This document shows positions 62,769 to 64,000 of a stretch of 64,000 nt of DNA, piece by piece. The stretch's first letter is position 1. Each line of letters begins with the position of its first letter. The translations under genes were made by a program, and so were the position numbers. The notes under the pieces were generated by a model. That model ran no database searches, had not been told where the DNA came from, and saw only the letters and a list, made by a program, of their open reading frames with translations. The DNA comes from a virus: the IMG/VR virus record IMGVR_UViG_3300020444_000002, positions 22,431-86,430 of that record; one strand, written 5' to 3'.

Positions 62769-63134
62769 CTACTTACGTTTCGCAGTCTCCATAGCCTTTG
62801 CAGCCCTACACACTCCACAACGACAGCCATAATTCCTGTAGGTAGCAAGATTGTGTTTTTTGGGGTAGGTTCTTTTACTTTTTCGAGCATCCTTGATATT
62901 ACAAAGAAGATGGCTATACGCAATATTATCTATACTGAAAAATAACTCAACTGGGTCATCGCTATTTAGCCAAGGTATAATGTGTTCTATAGAGAATGTT
63001 TCCCTAGTTAATTCGCCACCACAACGATAACATTTATGACCAGCTTTAATAGCGAAATCAAATAGTAAATTCTTTAATAGACGACCTTGTGCCGTGCTGG
63101 GATTCATACCCAGTTGCGCTTGTTTTGTGTTCAT
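62769..63134 (-). CDS. HNH endonuclease ending in a tRNA tail
   Basis: 121 aa from ATG 63134 (AGGATAGTT upstream). Paralog of the 54177 gene: QAQLGMNPSTAQGRLLKNLLFD, CYRCGGELTRETFSIEHIIPWLNS, CRCGVCRAAKAMETAKRK. Own endonuclease-type promoter just after tRNA-Lys. The stop codon lies in the T-loop position of a truncated tRNA, as in its paralog. Confidence 0.85.
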   Translation of the reverse strand: MNTKQAQLGMNPSTAQGRLLKNLLFDFAIKAGHKCYRCGGELTRETFSIEHIIPWLNSDDPVELFFSIDNIAYSHLLCNIKDARKSKRTYPKKHNLATYRNYGCRCGVCRAAKAMETAKRK

Positions 63135-63171
63135 AACTATCCTCAGATGTTTATTTTTATCTCTAAGAACA

Positions 63172-63197
63172 ATTATAACCTTTTTAGGTTTTGTCAA
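63172..63197 (-). promoter_or_regulatory. Endonuclease-type promoter
   Basis: TTGACA, 14 nt containing AACCT-AAAA-AGGTT, TATAAT; the same word as at 5506-5531. Confidence 0.6.
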
Positions 63198-63208
63198 ATA
63201 AATCTATA

Positions 63209-63284
63209 TGGAGGGAGTGGTGGGAATCGAACCCACAACATTTCGGTTAAGAGCCGAATGCTCTGCCAATTGAGCTACAATCCC
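63209..63284 (-). tRNA. tRNA-Lys (CTT)
   Basis: Acceptor GGGATTG/CACTCCC with one mismatch, anticodon loop CTCTTAA, T-loop TTCGATT, encoded CCA. Confidence 0.92.
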
Positions 63285-63511
63285 ATATGGTTACACACAC
63301 CAACCGTTCTTGTTGTAATCGCACAATTCAAACAATAAATTCTTATGTATTCGCGTGATCTTATTGGTATGAACAACGGCACTTTGTCGCCACAGCAAAA
63401 ACAAATTGGTCTGCCATACTCACGAACATACATGTCTATGAACTCGTAATTTAGTAGCCCTGCCTTAACATGTCGGCGTGTTGGCTTGCTTGTTGCTTTA
63501 ACGATTGCCAT
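63275..63511 (-). CDS. Zinc-binding protein ending inside tRNA-Lys
   Basis: 78 aa. CFCCGDKVPLF and YCLNCAITTR form a zinc ribbon. Its TAG stop is the conserved U8-A9-G10 of tRNA-Lys, so gene and tRNA overlap by 10 nt. Function unknown. Confidence 0.6.
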   Translation of the reverse strand: MAIVKATSKPTRRHVKAGLLNYEFIDMYVREYGRPICFCCGDKVPLFIPIRSREYIRIYCLNCAITTRTVGVCNHMGL

Positions 63512-63525
63512 ATGTCTATTGTATA

Positions 63526-63600
63526 TGGTGGAGTCTCAGGTAGTCGAAACCTGATTCCCTCCGTGCAAAGGAGGAGTAATAACCGTTATACGAAGACCCC
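63526..63600 (-). tRNA. tRNA-Ala (TGC)
   Basis: Acceptor GGGGTCT/AGACTCC with the G3:U70 alanine identity pair, anticodon loop TTTGCAC, T-loop TTCGACT, encoded CCA. Confidence 0.93.
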
Positions 63601-63641
63601 AAATTGTAATGTGCGACGAGAGGTTTTAGTATTACTTTCAA

Positions 63642-63677
63642 CTATGCAACTCCTGCTGAGTCTGACCTCGTAATCAT
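63642..63677 (-). CDS. Possible leader peptide MITRSDSAGVA
   Basis: 11 aa, 10 nt after a TATAAT (63688-63693). It contains two GCA codons, the codon read by tRNA-Ala(TGC) immediately downstream. No clear terminator hairpin separates it from the tRNA, so the case is much weaker than at 57.5 and 57.9 kb. Confidence 0.3.
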   Translation of the reverse strand: MITRSDSAGVA

Positions 63678-63698
63678 GCTAATTACCATTATAGTATA

Positions 63699-63773
63699 TG
63701 GTGGCTCCAGAAGGATTCGAACCTTCACTGCGACGTTCGTAGCGTCGTGGTCTATCCATTAGCCTACAGAGCC
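63699..63773 (-). tRNA. tRNA-Arg (ACG)
   Basis: Acceptor GGCTCTG/TGGAGCC, anticodon loop CTACGAA, T-loop TTCGAAT, encoded CCA. Confidence 0.93.
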
Positions 63774-63803
63774 ATACGTTAGGTTTTTACAGAACCTTCA
63801 CGT

Positions 63804-63905
63804 CTAATCGTAACTGGCAGCCCTAACCATCGGATCGAACAACTGCTTACACGCCCCACAGTGCAAGAAATTACCTGCGTGCTTCCCACCTATAATTTTG
63901 GTCAC
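63804..63905 (-). CDS. Short zinc-ribbon ORF fragment
   Basis: 33 aa from GTG 63905; HCGACKQLFDP is protein-like, and an in-frame stop lies upstream. It may be the end of an interrupted gene whose start (MTQGQVIDLEVQ, 63956-63994) lies at the window edge in another frame. Confidence 0.35.
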   Translation of the reverse strand: MTKIIGGKHAGNFLHCGACKQLFDPMVRAASYD

Positions 63906-64000
63906 AGGCGAGAGCTTTAGGCTCCCTTGTTCAGATGCCTCCTATGTCAGACGATCTATTGTACTTCTAGATCGATAACCTGACCCTGTGTCATGGTTGG

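Noticed and set aside
1-64000. Alternative genetic code (UGA recoded)
   Set aside because: Many genes end in TGA with 4-nt ATGA overlaps, and the only Trp tRNA has anticodon CCA.
1-64000. Temperate phage or integrative element
   Set aside because: No integrase, excisionase, repressor or partition operon was seen; the ParB-like gene sits in a DNA-modification cluster instead. A lysogeny module outside the window cannot be excluded.

Overview
This window is part of a tailed double-stranded DNA bacteriophage genome of at least 64 kb. The evidence is a terminase pair, an HK97-type portal, a Mu-F-type head protein, tail and adsorption proteins, a phage replication module and dense small-gene blocks with 1-8 nt overlaps. 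The genetic code is standard: TGA is used as a stop and the only Trp tRNA has anticodon CCA. The host cannot be named from sequence alone. Shine-Dalgarno sites, many promoter/start-codon arrangements that imply leaderless mRNAs, and several small proteins resembling actinobacteriophage families suggest a Gram-positive-like host such as an actinobacterium or one of its relatives or epibionts. No integrase, repressor or CRISPR array was seen.

Layout. 0-13 kb (minus strand): adsorption and tail-hub genes, a Com-like zinc finger, small genes, two adjacent ADP-ribosyltransferase proteins (one fused to the MuF head protein), portal, terL and terS. Non-coding RNA candidates lie between terL and portal. 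13-30 kb (minus): about 45 small genes, many of unknown function, plus HNH nucleases, a DEDD exonuclease, a HAD phosphatase of the RNA-repair type, a CAP-domain secreted protein, NinG, a sugar epimerase and several structured RNA candidates. 30-33 kb: a probable DNA-base hypermodification set (ParB-like, TET/JBP-like dioxygenase, associated glycosyltransferase). 33-40 kb: an RNA repair and tRNA maintenance island (CCA-adding enzyme, RlaP-type nucleotidyltransferase, PTH2, polynucleotide kinase-phosphatase, RNA ligase). 40-47 kb: glycosyltransferases, a sugar nucleotidyltransferase, a phosphoesterase and a DEDD exonuclease. 47.1-47.5 kb is a divergent, repeat-bearing intergenic region that may be an origin. 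47.5-53.9 kb and 58-62 kb (plus strand) hold replication and recombination genes (initiator, DnaB-like helicase, RusA, HIRAN-PD-(D/E)XK nuclease, RNase H, SSB) and membrane proteins.

The translation-maintenance theme is the most striking part. The phage carries 19 recognisable tRNA genes (54.1-57.8 and 63.2-63.8 kb, minus strand), its own tmRNA (51.5-51.9 kb) and the enzymes needed to mature and repair tRNA. Two tRNA transcription units each appear to begin with a leaderless short ORF followed by an intrinsic terminator. The ORF's codons match the tRNAs encoded downstream: YYEEEY precedes tRNA-Glu and tRNA-Tyr. A 25-residue peptide carrying a codon for nearly every tRNA of the main array precedes that array. 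Competing base-pairing that would form an antiterminator is visible in both. I read this as codon-stalling attenuation that senses depletion of the very tRNAs being produced.

The tRNA array is also invaded by HNH and GIY-YIG homing-type endonuclease cassettes. Several end in amputated tRNA 3' tails, and they share a promoter type distinct from the genome-wide TTGCGT-17-TATAAT promoter.
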